DNA of 64,000 nt, taken from contig NZ_CP011530.1 in NCBI RefSeq assembly GCF_001605725.1, forward strand, positions 1,116,001-1,180,000, given 5' to 3'. Of this stretch, positions 35,635 through 44,160 are shown piece by piece. Made by a program: the position numbers and the translations under genes. The notes below the pieces were generated by a model, which did no database searches, had not been told where the DNA came from, and was given only the letters and a program-made list of their open reading frames with translations. Numbering within the stretch: position 1 is the stretch's first letter; each line of letters begins with the position of its first letter. This DNA comes from Mycobacteroides immunogenum (GTDB lineage: Bacteria; Actinomycetota; Actinomycetes; Mycobacteriales; Mycobacteriaceae).

Positions 35635-36321
35635 GTGCGAATTCTTGTAGTCGACGACGATCGTGCGGTGCGCGAGTCGTTGCGGCGGTCCTTGTCCTTC
35701 AATGGCTACTCGGTCGATCTGGCCGAGGACGGTGTCGATGCGCTGAACGTCATCGCCAACGATCGTCCCGATGCGTTGGTGCTCGACGTGATGATGCCCA
35801 AGCTCGACGGGCTCGAGGTGTGTCGTCGTCTGCGCAGCACGGGGGACGATCTGCCGATCCTGGTCCTCACCGCCCGTGATTCGGTCTCGGAGCGGGTGGC
35901 CGGGCTCGACGCGGGCGCCGATGACTACCTACCCAAGCCCTTCGCGCTGGAGGAGCTTTTGGCCCGGATGCGCGCGCTGCTGCGCCGCACCACAGTCGAC
36001 GAATCTGCCGACGCGGCCACACTCAGCTTCGGCGACCTGACGCTCGACCCCATCACCCGTGAGGTGCATCGGGGCACGCGTTCGATCAGCCTGACGCGTA
36101 CGGAATTCGCGCTGCTGGAAATGCTGATGGCCAACCCCCGGCGGGTGCTCACCCGCAGCCGCATCCTGGAAGAGGTGTGGGGGTTCGACTTTCCGACGTC
36201 CGGCAATGCCCTTGAGGTGTATGTCGGATATCTGCGACGCAAGACCGAGGCCGAAGGCGAGCTCCGGCTCATTCACACCGTTCGCGGTGTCGGCTACGTG
36301 TTGCGGGAGACCCCTCCGTAA
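35635..36321 (+). CDS. mprA: Response regulator MprA
   Basis: OmpR-class response regulator of envelope stress that activates sigE, sigB and pepD in mycobacteria. 228 aa from GTG 35635. The receiver domain has DDD near residue 8, the phospho-Asp in [11 protein letters not shown] and [11 protein letters not shown]; the C-terminal winged helix has [32 protein letters not shown]. It is 5 bases from the kinase gene mprB. Confidence 0.95.
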   Translation: MRILVVDDDRAVRESLRRSLSFNGYSVDLAEDGVDALNVIANDRPDALVLDVMMPKLDGLEVCRRLRSTGDDLPILVLTARDSVSERVAGLDAGADDYLPKPFALEELLARMRALLRRTTVDESADAATLSFGDLTLDPITREVHRGTRSISLTRTEFALLEMLMANPRRVLTRSRILEEVWGFDFPTSGNALEVYVGYLRRKTEAEGELRLIHTVRGVGYVLRETPP

Positions 36322-36326
36322 TCCCC

Positions 36327-37889
36327 ATGGCGACACTACGGATGCCGAGGCGGATGCGGGGCTCCAGCGCGGCAATATTCTCTCCACTGCGGGCAACCAG
36401 CTCATCGGTATCGCTGCGCTGGCGCGTGATGCTGCTCGCGATGTCCATGGTGGCGATGGTCGTGGTGCTCATGGCCGTCGCGTCTTACCTACTGGTATCG
36501 ACGGCGCTGTATCGCGACGTCGATAAGCAGCTCAACGATCGCGCCAATCTGCTCATCGGCAGCGGATTGCTGTCGGTGGATCCCCGCCGCGCCATCGAAG
36601 GCACCGCGTATTCGGCCGACGTCAACGCCAAGCTGATCTTCCCGGGACTCATCACCTTCTCGGCAACCCAGCAGGGCCAGACCATTCCCTACGGCACTCC
36701 CGAGCAGGCGGTCACCCGCGGCGACCTAGAGCAGTCGCTGCGTACCGTGAATCATCAACGCGTGCTTGCCCTTCGGCTCGACAACGGCAGCACGCTGATC
36801 ATGGCCAAATCGCTCGACCCCACCGACACGGTGCTGCGGCGGCTGGGCTGGGTGCTGTTGATCGTCGGCGGCGTGGGTGTCGCGGTGGCCGCTGCGGCCG
36901 GAGCCATGGTGGCCGGTACCGGGCTGCGGCCGGTGGCCCGGCTCACCGACGCCGCCGAGCGCGTGGCCAGAACCGATGACCTACGCCCCATCGCCGTCAC
37001 CGGCAGCGATGAGCTGGCGCGGCTCACCATCAGTTTCAACACGATGTTGCGTGCCCTGGCCGAGTCGCGTGACCGCCAGGCACGCCTGGTGACGGACGCG
37101 GGCCATGAGCTACGCACCCCGCTTACCTCACTGCGTACCAACACCGAGCTACTGATGGCCGCCATGCAGCCCGGCGCTCCGCGCCTGCCCGACGAAGAGA
37201 TGCAGGCACTGCAGCAAGATGTGATCGCCCAGATCGAGGAATTGTCCACACTGGTGGGCGATTTGGTTGATCTTGCGCGTGGCGACGGCGCCGACATCGT
37301 GCACGAGCCGGTCGACTTGGTCGAGGTGGTGGAGGGCACGCTAGAGCGAGTTCGTCGCCGCCGCAACGATATTGAGTTCGACGTCGTGATGCAGCCCTGG
37401 CAGGTCTACGGCGACGCCGCGGGACTGTCACGCGCGGTTCTCAATCTGCTGGACAACGCCGCCAAATGGAGCCCCTCGGGCACCACGGTGTCGGTGCGGC
37501 TCGCGCAGGTCGACGCCGCCCACGCCGAGCTGGTCATTTCCGACCGCGGTCCGGGAATCCCACCCGCCGAGCGTGACCTGGTCTTCGAGCGGTTCTACCG
37601 GGCCACTCCGGCACGGGGAATGCCGGGCTCCGGCTTGGGGTTGGCCATCGTTAAACAAGTAGTGCTCAAACATGGTGGCGCCATTAAGGTTGAGGAGACT
37701 GATCCCGGTGCCGTGATCGACGGTGAACCGGCGCCGGGGACCTCGATGCACGTGCTCCTACCGGGCAGGCCGGGACCCATCGTGCCGCCGAGTATGGGCG
37801 ATACGGCAGGCCGCCGGAACTCTGTGCCGAACGCGAGGGAGATCTCAGTGGATTCTCAGTCCGTTCCGGCAGCGTGGCACCCAAGCTAG
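36327..37889 (+). CDS. mprB: Sensor histidine kinase MprB
   Basis: 520 aa membrane kinase partner of MprA, sensing surface stress. First transmembrane helix about 34-56 (LLAMSMVAMVVVLMAVASYLL), extracytoplasmic sensor to about 170, second helix (VLLIVGGVGVAVAAAAGAMVAG), HAMP, H-box DAGHELRTPLTSLR, N-box LLDNAAKWS, G1 SDRGPGIP and G2 GSGLGLAIV. The first 30 residues from 36327 may be over-extended. The 3' end contains the MprA box for pepD. Confidence 0.94.
   Translation: MATLRMPRRMRGSSAAIFSPLRATSSSVSLRWRVMLLAMSMVAMVVVLMAVASYLLVSTALYRDVDKQLNDRANLLIGSGLLSVDPRRAIEGTAYSADVNAKLIFPGLITFSATQQGQTIPYGTPEQAVTRGDLEQSLRTVNHQRVLALRLDNGSTLIMAKSLDPTDTVLRRLGWVLLIVGGVGVAVAAAAGAMVAGTGLRPVARLTDAAERVARTDDLRPIAVTGSDELARLTISFNTMLRALAESRDRQARLVTDAGHELRTPLTSLRTNTELLMAAMQPGAPRLPDEEMQALQQDVIAQIEELSTLVGDLVDLARGDGADIVHEPVDLVEVVEGTLERVRRRRNDIEFDVVMQPWQVYGDAAGLSRAVLNLLDNAAKWSPSGTTVSVRLAQVDAAHAELVISDRGPGIPPAERDLVFERFYRATPARGMPGSGLGLAIVKQVVLKHGGAIKVEETDPGAVIDGEPAPGTSMHVLLPGRPGPIVPPSMGDTAGRRNSVPNAREISVDSQSVPAAWHPS
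37843..37861 (+). promoter_or_regulatory. MprA box upstream of pepD
   Basis: TCTCAGTG-GAT-TCTCAGTC: two 8-bp direct repeats with an 11-bp period inside the end of mprB, 70 bases before the pepD start. It matches the two-subunit MprA box and the copy before mprA. Confidence 0.78.
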
Positions 37890-37930
37890 ATGATCGCGAA
37901 CGCCTAAGAAGGACTTGTGAGGAAGCAGCT

Positions 37931-39247
37931 ATGACGAACGACCCCCACGGCGGCTGGGCCTACCGGCCGTCCGGCCCTTTCGCGGGGCAACATGGGCATC
38001 ATCAAGCGCCGAATCACCACGCCGCGTCCAATCATCATTATCAGGGGCAGGCATACCCCTACACGTCGCAGCAGCCCAATCAACAGCGTCCGGCCCAGCA
38101 GCCGCAGCGTCCGTCAGAGCCCAAGGGGCGGGGCAACGGCGGGCTTGTCGTGGGTGCCGTCGTCCTGGCCCTGGTCTCCGGCGGTCTGGGTGGCACGGTG
38201 GGAGCCGTTGTCGCCGAACGTCAACACAAGGCGCCCGTCGTCACCAGCAGCAGCACCGGGCTGACCCCCATCGCGCCGGGGCGCCCGCCGGCCGCCCAGC
38301 CGGTTGCGTCACTGCCCGCGGGATCGGTGGAACAGGTTGCGGCCAAGGTACTTCCGAGCGTCGTGAAGCTTGAGACGGTCATGGGCCGGTCGAGCGAAGA
38401 GGGCTCCGGAGTGATCCTTTCCGCCGACGGTTTGGTGCTTACCAACGCGCACGTCGTGCAGGCAGCCGGAGACCCCGGTGCCAAGACCACGGCCACCATC
38501 GCCGGTGGCAAGACCTCGCCCTTCACGGTGGTGGGAATCGATCCCGGCACCGACATCGCGGTGGTGCGCATCACCGGGGCCTCGGGCCTTACCCCGATCG
38601 CGCTCGGGTCGTCTGCGAATTTGGTTGTGGGCCAATCGGTTGTCGCGATCGGATCCCCGTTGGGCCTTGACGGCACGGTCACCACCGGCATCGTCAGCTC
38701 GCTGAACCGCCCGGTGTTCACCGCGGGGCAGGCCGGTAATCAGGACACCGTGTTGGACGCGATTCAGACCGATGCCGCGATCAATCCGGGTAACTCTGGT
38801 GGCGCGCTGGTCAACCTGAACGGCGAACTGGTGGGCATCAACTCCGCGATCGCGACCATGGGCGGCGACTCCAGTGGTGAGACACAGGGCGGATCGATCG
38901 GCCTGGGCTTTGCGATTCCGGTCGACCAGGCCAAACGCGTTGCCGATCAGCTGATCGCCACCGGCCACGCCACGCACGCCTCGCTCGGAGTCCGGGTGGG
39001 CAATGACAAGGACGTCCAGGGCGCCCGAATCGTCGAGGTGGTTGCCGGTGGCGCCGCCGAGAAGGCCGGGGTGCCCAACGGTGCGATCGTCACCAAGGTA
39101 GACAGCCGCCCGGTGAACAGTGCCGACGGGCTCGTAGCGGCGGTGCGCTCCAAGGCGCCCGGTGACAAGGTGACGTTGACGTACACCGACGGCAACGGCG
39201 GACCGGAGAAGACGGCCGATGTGACGCTGGGGGAGGTCGCCCGATGA
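37931..39247 (+). CDS. pepD: HtrA-family serine protease PepD
   Basis: Membrane-anchored trypsin-fold quality-control protease of the MprAB/SigE stress network. 438 aa from ATG 37931, with GAGGAAGC upstream; a start at 37874 would overlap mprB. His/Gln/Pro-rich cytoplasmic N-terminus (1-70), one transmembrane helix (GLVVGAVVLALVSGGLGGTV), catalytic His in LTNAHVV, Asp in DPGTDIAVV, Ser in NPGNSGGALVN, then one PDZ domain (about 345-435). The stop overlaps the moaB start. Confidence 0.94.
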   Translation: MTNDPHGGWAYRPSGPFAGQHGHHQAPNHHAASNHHYQGQAYPYTSQQPNQQRPAQQPQRPSEPKGRGNGGLVVGAVVLALVSGGLGGTVGAVVAERQHKAPVVTSSSTGLTPIAPGRPPAAQPVASLPAGSVEQVAAKVLPSVVKLETVMGRSSEEGSGVILSADGLVLTNAHVVQAAGDPGAKTTATIAGGKTSPFTVVGIDPGTDIAVVRITGASGLTPIALGSSANLVVGQSVVAIGSPLGLDGTVTTGIVSSLNRPVFTAGQAGNQDTVLDAIQTDAAINPGNSGGALVNLNGELVGINSAIATMGGDSSGETQGGSIGLGFAIPVDQAKRVADQLIATGHATHASLGVRVGNDKDVQGARIVEVVAGGAAEKAGVPNGAIVTKVDSRPVNSADGLVAAVRSKAPGDKVTLTYTDGNGGPEKTADVTLGEVAR

Positions 39248-39780
39248 CTCAGATGTCCCTGCGAGCGGTTACGGTTGCTTCCATGGCGGAGCTTGAGGCA
39301 GGACCGGTGGGGCGATCTCTGGTCGTCATCGTGAACGACAGGACAGCCCACGGAGATCAGGACACCAGTGGTCCGCTGGTCACTGAGCTGCTCTCGGAGG
39401 CCGGGTTTGTGGTCGACGGCGTGGTGGTTGTCGAGGGTGATCTGACGGAGATTCAGAACGCGGTGAACACTGCGGTCATCGGTGGCGTGGACCTGGTGGT
39501 AACCGTGGGTGGCACGGGAGTGACGCCGCGCGACGTCGCACCCGAGGCAACGCAGCCGTTGCTTGACCGTGAACTGCTGGGTATTGCCGAGGCCATTCGC
39601 TCATCTGGGCTTGCTGCGGGCGTTACCGAAGCAGGTCTGTCCCGTGGTGTCGCCGGCATTTCGGGTAGCACCCTGGTGGTCAACGTGGCCGGGACCCGTG
39701 CCGCCGTGCGCGACGGAATGGCGACGGTGACGCCGATGGCGATTCAGATCATCGAGCAGCTATCTAGCCTGGAGATCTGA
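39244..39780 (+). CDS. moaB2: MogA/MoaB-family molybdopterin adenylyltransferase-like protein
   Basis: 178 aa; MoCF_biosynth domain with SLVVIVNDRTAHGDQDTSG, the molybdopterin-binding VVTVGGTGVTPRDVAPEATQ and GVAGISGSTLVVNVAGT. In mycobacteria MoaB2 lies behind pepD, as here, and is linked to molybdenum-cofactor synthesis and, through neighbours, to stress. Coupled to pepD by the ATGA overlap. Confidence 0.92.
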   Translation: MTQMSLRAVTVASMAELEAGPVGRSLVVIVNDRTAHGDQDTSGPLVTELLSEAGFVVDGVVVVEGDLTEIQNAVNTAVIGGVDLVVTVGGTGVTPRDVAPEATQPLLDRELLGIAEAIRSSGLAAGVTEAGLSRGVAGISGSTLVVNVAGTRAAVRDGMATVTPMAIQIIEQLSSLEI

Positions 39781-39784
39781 CCGG

Positions 39785-39988
39785 GTGTCGACTCCGGGTA
39801 GCCGGAAATGTGACCTTCGCCACAAAAATGGCGGCGAGGGAACAAGTACCAGCAATGCGGACATCGACCGAATCTTTGGTCAGACCGTGCCTTCGCTGGG
39901 GCCAGATGAACGTGACGTGAACGATTCACGTGGCGCAAACGAGGACGATCGGTGGTTGCGCGATAACGTCCCACCGCACCACGGCTAG
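39785..39988 (+). CDS. Small acidic protein of unknown function
   Basis: 67 aa, GTG 39785 with GGAG about 12 bases upstream, 4 bases after the moaB stop. The C-terminal half (DIDRIFGQTVPSLGPDERD, then DDRWLRDNVPPHHG) looks like a real folded-protein end rather than random translation. No domain is recognised and there is no membrane segment. Likely co-translated with moaB. Confidence 0.55.
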   Translation: MSTPGSRKCDLRHKNGGEGTSTSNADIDRIFGQTVPSLGPDERDVNDSRGANEDDRWLRDNVPPHHG

Positions 39989-40292
39989 GGTATCGGCGCC
40001 TATTTCATGGATGAATCAAGCAGGTAGCAGAGTTGGTATACCCATCCGGGGTTGCGGTTCTCCCCGAAAATTCCGGCTGTTTTCCAGCAAATCCTTGCTC
40101 GCCCAAACGTTAACCCTGCGGATGTCCTAGGTTTGGCTAACTTCCCGCTCACGGGCTCGCCCCCACAGAGGTGAAGTGGGTTCGAACAGAATGGTTGTTC
40201 AGATTGCCGCGTGGTCACCGTGCCGATATCGTCCTTCTGTCCGTCGCTAAGGAAATTCTCATGTTCGCCATGAGGGGACTGATAGGAACAGA
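39989..40292. other. Upstream region of porin 1
   Basis: About 300 bases with no gene seen. A hexamer pair TTAACC (about 40110) and TAGGTT (about 40131), some 15 bases apart, is a weak promoter candidate for the porin cluster. A perfect ACGTGAA-N3-TTCACGT palindrome lies just upstream at 39915-39931, inside the small ORF. Confidence 0.45.
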
Positions 40293-40964
40293 ATGAAGCT
40301 GTTGGGCAAGGTATCGGGCTGGGCCCGCCGCAGTGTGTTGGCGGTCGGCGCTCTGCTCATGACTCTTGTTGCTCTCATTGCGACGACGGCGACGGCGCAT
40401 GCAGGTCTCGATGACGAACTGACGCTGGTTGACGGCAAGGGTCGCTTGCTGCGTATTCAGCAGTGGGACACCTTCCTCAATGGTGTGTTCCCGCTGGACC
40501 GCAACCGCCTCACTCGTGAGTGGTTCCACTCGGGGCGCGCGGTATATGAGGTGACCGGGGCGGGTTCCGATGCGTTTGAGGGCACTCTGGAGCTCGGCTA
40601 CCAGGTCGGTTACCCGTGGTCGTTGGGCGTGGGTTTGAACTTCAACTACACGACGCCGAATACCTCGATTCTCTACGGTATTCCCAACACTTTCGGTGGT
40701 AGCCCCGAAGCTTCCTACATTCAGACCACCAACCTGCTGCCCAGCGCTGGCATCAACGTGGACTTGGGCAACGGCCCCGGCATCCAGGAGGTCGCCACGT
40801 TCTCGGTGGCAGTCGCGGGTCCCAAGGGTGCCGTCGCGGTAAGCAACGCGCACGGCACGGTGACCGGCGCGGCCGGTGGTGTGCTGCTGCGCCCCTACGC
40901 CCGGTTGATCAGTTCGGCGGGTGACAGTGTCACCACGTACGGCGAAACCTGGGACATGAAGTAG
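40293..40964 (+). CDS. MspA-family outer-membrane porin, paralogue 1
   Basis: Octameric porin of the mycolic-acid outer membrane that admits small hydrophilic solutes. 223 aa. The signal peptide ends TATAHA (cleavage near residue 37); the mature protein begins GLDDELTLVDG. MspA signatures are QQWDTFLNGVFPLDRNRLTREWFHSGRA, GTLELGYQVGYPWSLGVGLNFNYTTPN, LGNGPGIQEVATFSV and SNAHGTVTGAAGGVLLRP. The MspA constriction segment that carries Asp90/Asp91 reads TSILYG here. First of three tandem copies. Confidence 0.95.
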   Translation: MKLLGKVSGWARRSVLAVGALLMTLVALIATTATAHAGLDDELTLVDGKGRLLRIQQWDTFLNGVFPLDRNRLTREWFHSGRAVYEVTGAGSDAFEGTLELGYQVGYPWSLGVGLNFNYTTPNTSILYGIPNTFGGSPEASYIQTTNLLPSAGINVDLGNGPGIQEVATFSVAVAGPKGAVAVSNAHGTVTGAAGGVLLRPYARLISSAGDSVTTYGETWDMK

Positions 40965-40979
40965 CGCAATCCCCCCTTT

Positions 40980-41008
40980 CTATCTGGGTAACACGCGTTT
41001 CCAGATAG
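40980..41008 (+). terminator. Hairpin after porin 1
   Basis: CTATCTGG and CCAGATAG form an 8-bp stem with a 13-base loop, shortly after the porin 1 stop. No clear T-run follows. It may attenuate read-through into porin 2. Confidence 0.4.
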
Positions 41009-41078
41009 TGCGTTCTCCTGCTAGATTGACGGCCTCACGTACGTCAATGCGCCATCGCGCTGTTCAAGGGGATCGCCC

Positions 41079-41732
41079 ATGCGTAATGGTGCGCGTCGGC
41101 TGCTCGAATGCCTCATTGCCATATCAATGGTCATGGTGATTGCCTTGGTCGCCACCGCGACGGCGCATGCGGGTCTTGATGATGAGCTGACGCTGGTTGA
41201 TGGCAAGGGGCGGTTGCTGCGTATTCAGCAGTGGGACACCTTTCTCAATGGTGTGTTTCCGCTGGACCGCAACCGCCTCACGCGTGAGTGGTTCCACTCG
41301 GGGCGTGCCGTCTACGAGGTGACCGGGGCGGGCGCCGATGCGTTCGAGGGCACCCTGGAGCTGGGTTATCAGGTGGGTTACCCGTGGTCGCTGGGTGTGG
41401 GTTTGAACTTCAACTACACGACGCCCAATGCTTCGATTCTTTACGGTATTCCGAACGCCTTCGGCGGCAACCCCGAGGCGTCGTATGTGCAGACCACGAA
41501 CCTGCTGCCCAGCGCTGGCATCAACGTGGACCTGGGCAACGGCCCCGGCATCCAGGAGGTCGCGACCTTTTCGGTGGCCATCTCGGGCCCTAAGGGTGCG
41601 GTTGCTGTATCCAATGCGCACGGCACGGTGACCGGTGCGGCCGGCGGCGTGCTGCTGCGCCCTTTTGCGCGCCTGATCAGCAGCGCGGGTGACAGCGTCA
41701 CCACGTACGGCGAAACCTGGGATATGCGGTAG
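41079..41732 (+). CDS. MspA-family outer-membrane porin, paralogue 2
   Basis: 217 aa. A different signal peptide (MRNGARRLLECLIAISMVMV, ending TATAHA) leads to a mature part almost identical to paralogue 1. Differences include ANASILYG-type loop residues, FGGNPEASYVQ and the ending GETWDMR. It has the same TSILYG-like constriction without the DD pair. Nucleotides 41180-41420 are almost identical to paralogue 3. Confidence 0.94.
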   Translation: MRNGARRLLECLIAISMVMVIALVATATAHAGLDDELTLVDGKGRLLRIQQWDTFLNGVFPLDRNRLTREWFHSGRAVYEVTGAGADAFEGTLELGYQVGYPWSLGVGLNFNYTTPNASILYGIPNAFGGNPEASYVQTTNLLPSAGINVDLGNGPGIQEVATFSVAISGPKGAVAVSNAHGTVTGAAGGVLLRPFARLISSAGDSVTTYGETWDMR

Positions 41733-41931
41733 TCGCCATTACTGAATGGGCCCGTATATATAGGACACTGCACATATCTGTACATCTGCTGTGAGTTAGC
41801 CTGCCCGAAACATTCGAGAAACTCTCAGAGATGATTTGGCCGTTACGTTGGGCGCGCCTGAGCAACAACGTGGTCTTGGCGAAATAGGTATTTGCGCTGG
41901 TATCTGTTCGCCCGAGAATTGAGGGAGCTAA

Positions 41932-42600
41932 ATGAGAACGGTTGGCATCCGGCAGACGGTGCGGAAAACCCTCACGTCTTTGGTACTCGTCGTCGGGATA
42001 GCGGGGTTGGCGATCATCGGGTCGGGGACCGCGAGCGCGGGCCTGGACGATGAGCTGACGCTGGTTGATGGCAAGGGGCGGTTGCTGCGTATTCAGCAGT
42101 GGGACACCTTTCTCAATGGTGTATTTCCGCTGGACCGCAACCGCCTCACGCGTGAGTGGTTCCACTCGGGGCGTGCCGTCTACGAGGTGACCGGGGCGGG
42201 CGCCGATGCGTTCGAGGGCACTCTGGAGCTGGGTTATCAGGTGGGTTACCCGTGGTCGCTGGGTGTGGGTTTGAACTTCAACTACACGACGCCGAATACC
42301 TCGATTCTTTACGGTATTCCGAACGCCTTCGGTGGTAGCCCGGAAGCGTCGTATGTGCAGACCACGAACCTGCTGCCCAGCGCTGGCATCAACGTGGACT
42401 TGGGCAACGGCCCCGGCATCCAGGAGGTCGCCACGTTCTCGGTGGCCATCTCGGGCCCTAAGGGTGCGGTTGCTGTATCCAATGCGCACGGCACGGTGAC
42501 CGGTGCGGCCGGTGGTGTGCTGCTGCGCCCCTACGCCCGGTTGATCAGTTCGGCGGGTGACAGTGTCACCACGTACGGCGAAACCTGGGACATGAAGTAA
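41932..42600 (+). CDS. MspA-family outer-membrane porin, paralogue 3
   Basis: 222 aa with a third distinct signal peptide (ending GTASA) and the same mature fold. GGGAG lies upstream of ATG 41932. The first part of the mature gene matches paralogue 2 at the DNA level, and the last part, from about 42385 and most clearly from 42517, matches paralogue 1. That is a mosaic. The gene ends just before a hairpin shared with mscL. Confidence 0.94.
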   Translation: MRTVGIRQTVRKTLTSLVLVVGIAGLAIIGSGTASAGLDDELTLVDGKGRLLRIQQWDTFLNGVFPLDRNRLTREWFHSGRAVYEVTGAGADAFEGTLELGYQVGYPWSLGVGLNFNYTTPNTSILYGIPNAFGGSPEASYVQTTNLLPSAGINVDLGNGPGIQEVATFSVAISGPKGAVAVSNAHGTVTGAAGGVLLRPYARLISSAGDSVTTYGETWDMK

Positions 42601-42643
42601 CTGCCGATCGGCAGAAGAAGGCGCTTAGGACGCCTTCTTCTGC
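42601..42643. terminator. Nested palindromes between porin 3 and mscL (bidirectional terminator)
   Basis: A perfect 14-bp palindrome CTGCCGATCGGCAG starts immediately after the porin stop. It overlaps a 13-bp stem GCAGAAGAAGGCG / CGCCTTCTTCTGC with a 7-base loop. The loop and right arm contain the mscL stop and last codons. Confidence 0.75.
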
Positions 42644-43020
42644 TCGGCGAGCAGGTCGCGAATCTCGACGAGCAGCTCCGCCTCGGTCTGGGCGGCAGGC
42701 TCCTCGCCCGACTTGGCCAACCGCTCCTTGATCGTGTTGTACGGCAGCACGACCAGGAAGTAGACGACCGCCGCGATCAGGACGAAGTTGATGGTTGCGG
42801 TGACCAAGACATTGAAGTCCAGGTACTGTCCGCCACCGATACTCACCTTGAGCGCGGGGTGATCCGAATCCGGTCCCGTACCAATCCGATTGATCAACGG
42901 CTGAATAATCGCGTCGCTGAACTTGGTGACCAGCGCAGTGAAGGCCGCACCGATGACCACCGCGACTGCGAGGTCAATGACGTTGCCACGCAGCAGAAAA
43001 TCTCTGAATCCCTTGAGCAT
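42625..43020 (-). CDS. mscL: Large-conductance mechanosensitive channel
   Basis: 131 aa pentameric channel releasing solutes on hypo-osmotic shock. N-terminal [31 protein letters not shown] (S1 and TM1), periplasmic loop, TM2 [19 protein letters not shown], and C-terminal charged helix. Position matches Rv0985c. Its last codons are part of the shared terminator stem. Confidence 0.96.
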   Translation of the reverse strand: MLKGFRDFLLRGNVIDLAVAVVIGAAFTALVTKFSDAIIQPLINRIGTGPDSDHPALKVSIGGGQYLDFNVLVTATINFVLIAAVVYFLVVLPYNTIKERLAKSGEEPAAQTEAELLVEIRDLLAEQKKAS

Positions 43021-43029
43021 GATCTGACC

Positions 43030-43704
43030 TTAACGGAAGGTCAGCGTTACCGCCTGCACTAGCGCGATTGCGGCGACGCGATTTGCCTGCTGCGGCGGCA
43101 ATGCGACCATTACCACTCTTTCGGTCCCAACGCCTTTGGTAGCGGGTTTCGGTGACACCAACACCACCACCGCGCCGGTCGCTAGCACTGTCGGCTCGGG
43201 AGGAGAGTCGTTCACCATGCCCGCTGGGTGTTCGGCCACGGTGAGGATGTCGACGACATCTCCGGTGCGGATCATGTCGATGGTGGCGGCGTCGGCAAGT
43301 GGTACCGGGACAATGCGGGCGTCCTTGCCCGCAGCTGACTCCGCCAGCCTCGAACCCAACACGCGTACATCGGTGAGCATCTCACCCCGGCGCACCGGTC
43401 CCGCGAGTGTCGCACCGACGATGGCACCGAAATCGGTGCTGGCACCGTCGGGAAGGATTGCGCTAGCACGCTTTTCGAGTCGCACGTCATCGTCGGCCAG
43501 AATGGTGCCGGGCGGCAGGTCACGGGTGGCTACCACCACCCCGGCGCGATCGTTGCCCGGGTCGGGGCGAAACGCCAGCACCGCCGCGAGGAGCACCAGG
43601 ATTGCTGCCGCGATTCTGCGCGCCAGCACGGTACGAGCCCAATCCGGGCGAAGTGCCGCCGATATGCGCTGCAGCACGGTGGGATCGAGGGGCGAGCGGG
43701 CCAT
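43030..43704 (-). CDS. SAF-domain membrane protein (CpaB/RcpC-like)
   Basis: 224 aa. One N-terminal transmembrane helix (ARRIAAAILVLLAAVLAF), then an SAF domain (VVVATRDLPPGTILADDDVRLEKR ... GATLAGPVRRGEMLTDVRV) as in CpaB pilus-assembly and FlgA proteins, and a C-terminal RcpC-like segment (DMIRTGDVVDILTV). In mycobacteria it sits next to mscL with no pilus genes nearby, so its role is unknown. Confidence 0.85.
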   Translation of the reverse strand: MARSPLDPTVLQRISAALRPDWARTVLARRIAAAILVLLAAVLAFRPDPGNDRAGVVVATRDLPPGTILADDDVRLEKRASAILPDGASTDFGAIVGATLAGPVRRGEMLTDVRVLGSRLAESAAGKDARIVPVPLADAATIDMIRTGDVVDILTVAEHPAGMVNDSPPEPTVLATGAVVVLVSPKPATKGVGTERVVMVALPPQQANRVAAIALVQAVTLTFR

Positions 43705-43768
43705 GCCCTCACGCTAGGGCGGCGGACATCTTCTCGTCAGCAGAGAATTTGTCGCTGTGGATAACTCG

Positions 43769-44101
43769 TCAGCTGGCGGCGGCGGACGCGGTGGCGGTGG
43801 ACGAGCTCGATGTGCTCGATGACGAGCCGCTCGACGAAGTACTGGACGAGCTGGACGAGTCCGAGGAGGACTTGGATTCGCTCTTGGTGCTGGATTCGCT
43901 CTTGGGGGCGGCGTCCACGCTGCCCGAGCGGCTGTCGGTGCGGTAGAAGCCGCTGCCCTTGAACACGATGCCCACCGAGTTGAACAGCTTGCGCAGCTTG
44001 CCTGAGCACTTCTGGCACACGGTCAGCGCATCGTCAGTGAACGACTGCACGATGTCGAACTTGTCGCCACAGTCGGCACACGCATAGGAATAGGTGGGCA
44101 T
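43769..44101 (-). CDS. FmdB-family zinc ribbon protein with Ser-rich tail
   Basis: 110 aa from ATG 44101 (MPTYSYACADCGDKFDIVQ); the extension to 44128 is not needed. Zinc ribbon with CADC (residues 8-11) and CQKC (about 29-32), then KLFNSVGIVFKGSGFY, the FmdB signature. The last 45 residues are almost all Ser/Thr/Ala and probably disordered. Suggested as a regulatory or chaperone-like protein in mycobacteria (Rv0991c type). Confidence 0.88.
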   Translation of the reverse strand: MPTYSYACADCGDKFDIVQSFTDDALTVCQKCSGKLRKLFNSVGIVFKGSGFYRTDSRSGSVDAAPKSESSTKSESKSSSDSSSSSSTSSSGSSSSTSSSSTATASAAAS

Positions 44102-44160
44102 GGGGGTCCTCCGGAACTGGCAAGCCATGAAACGCCACTAGCACTCTACCGCTTGGAGTG

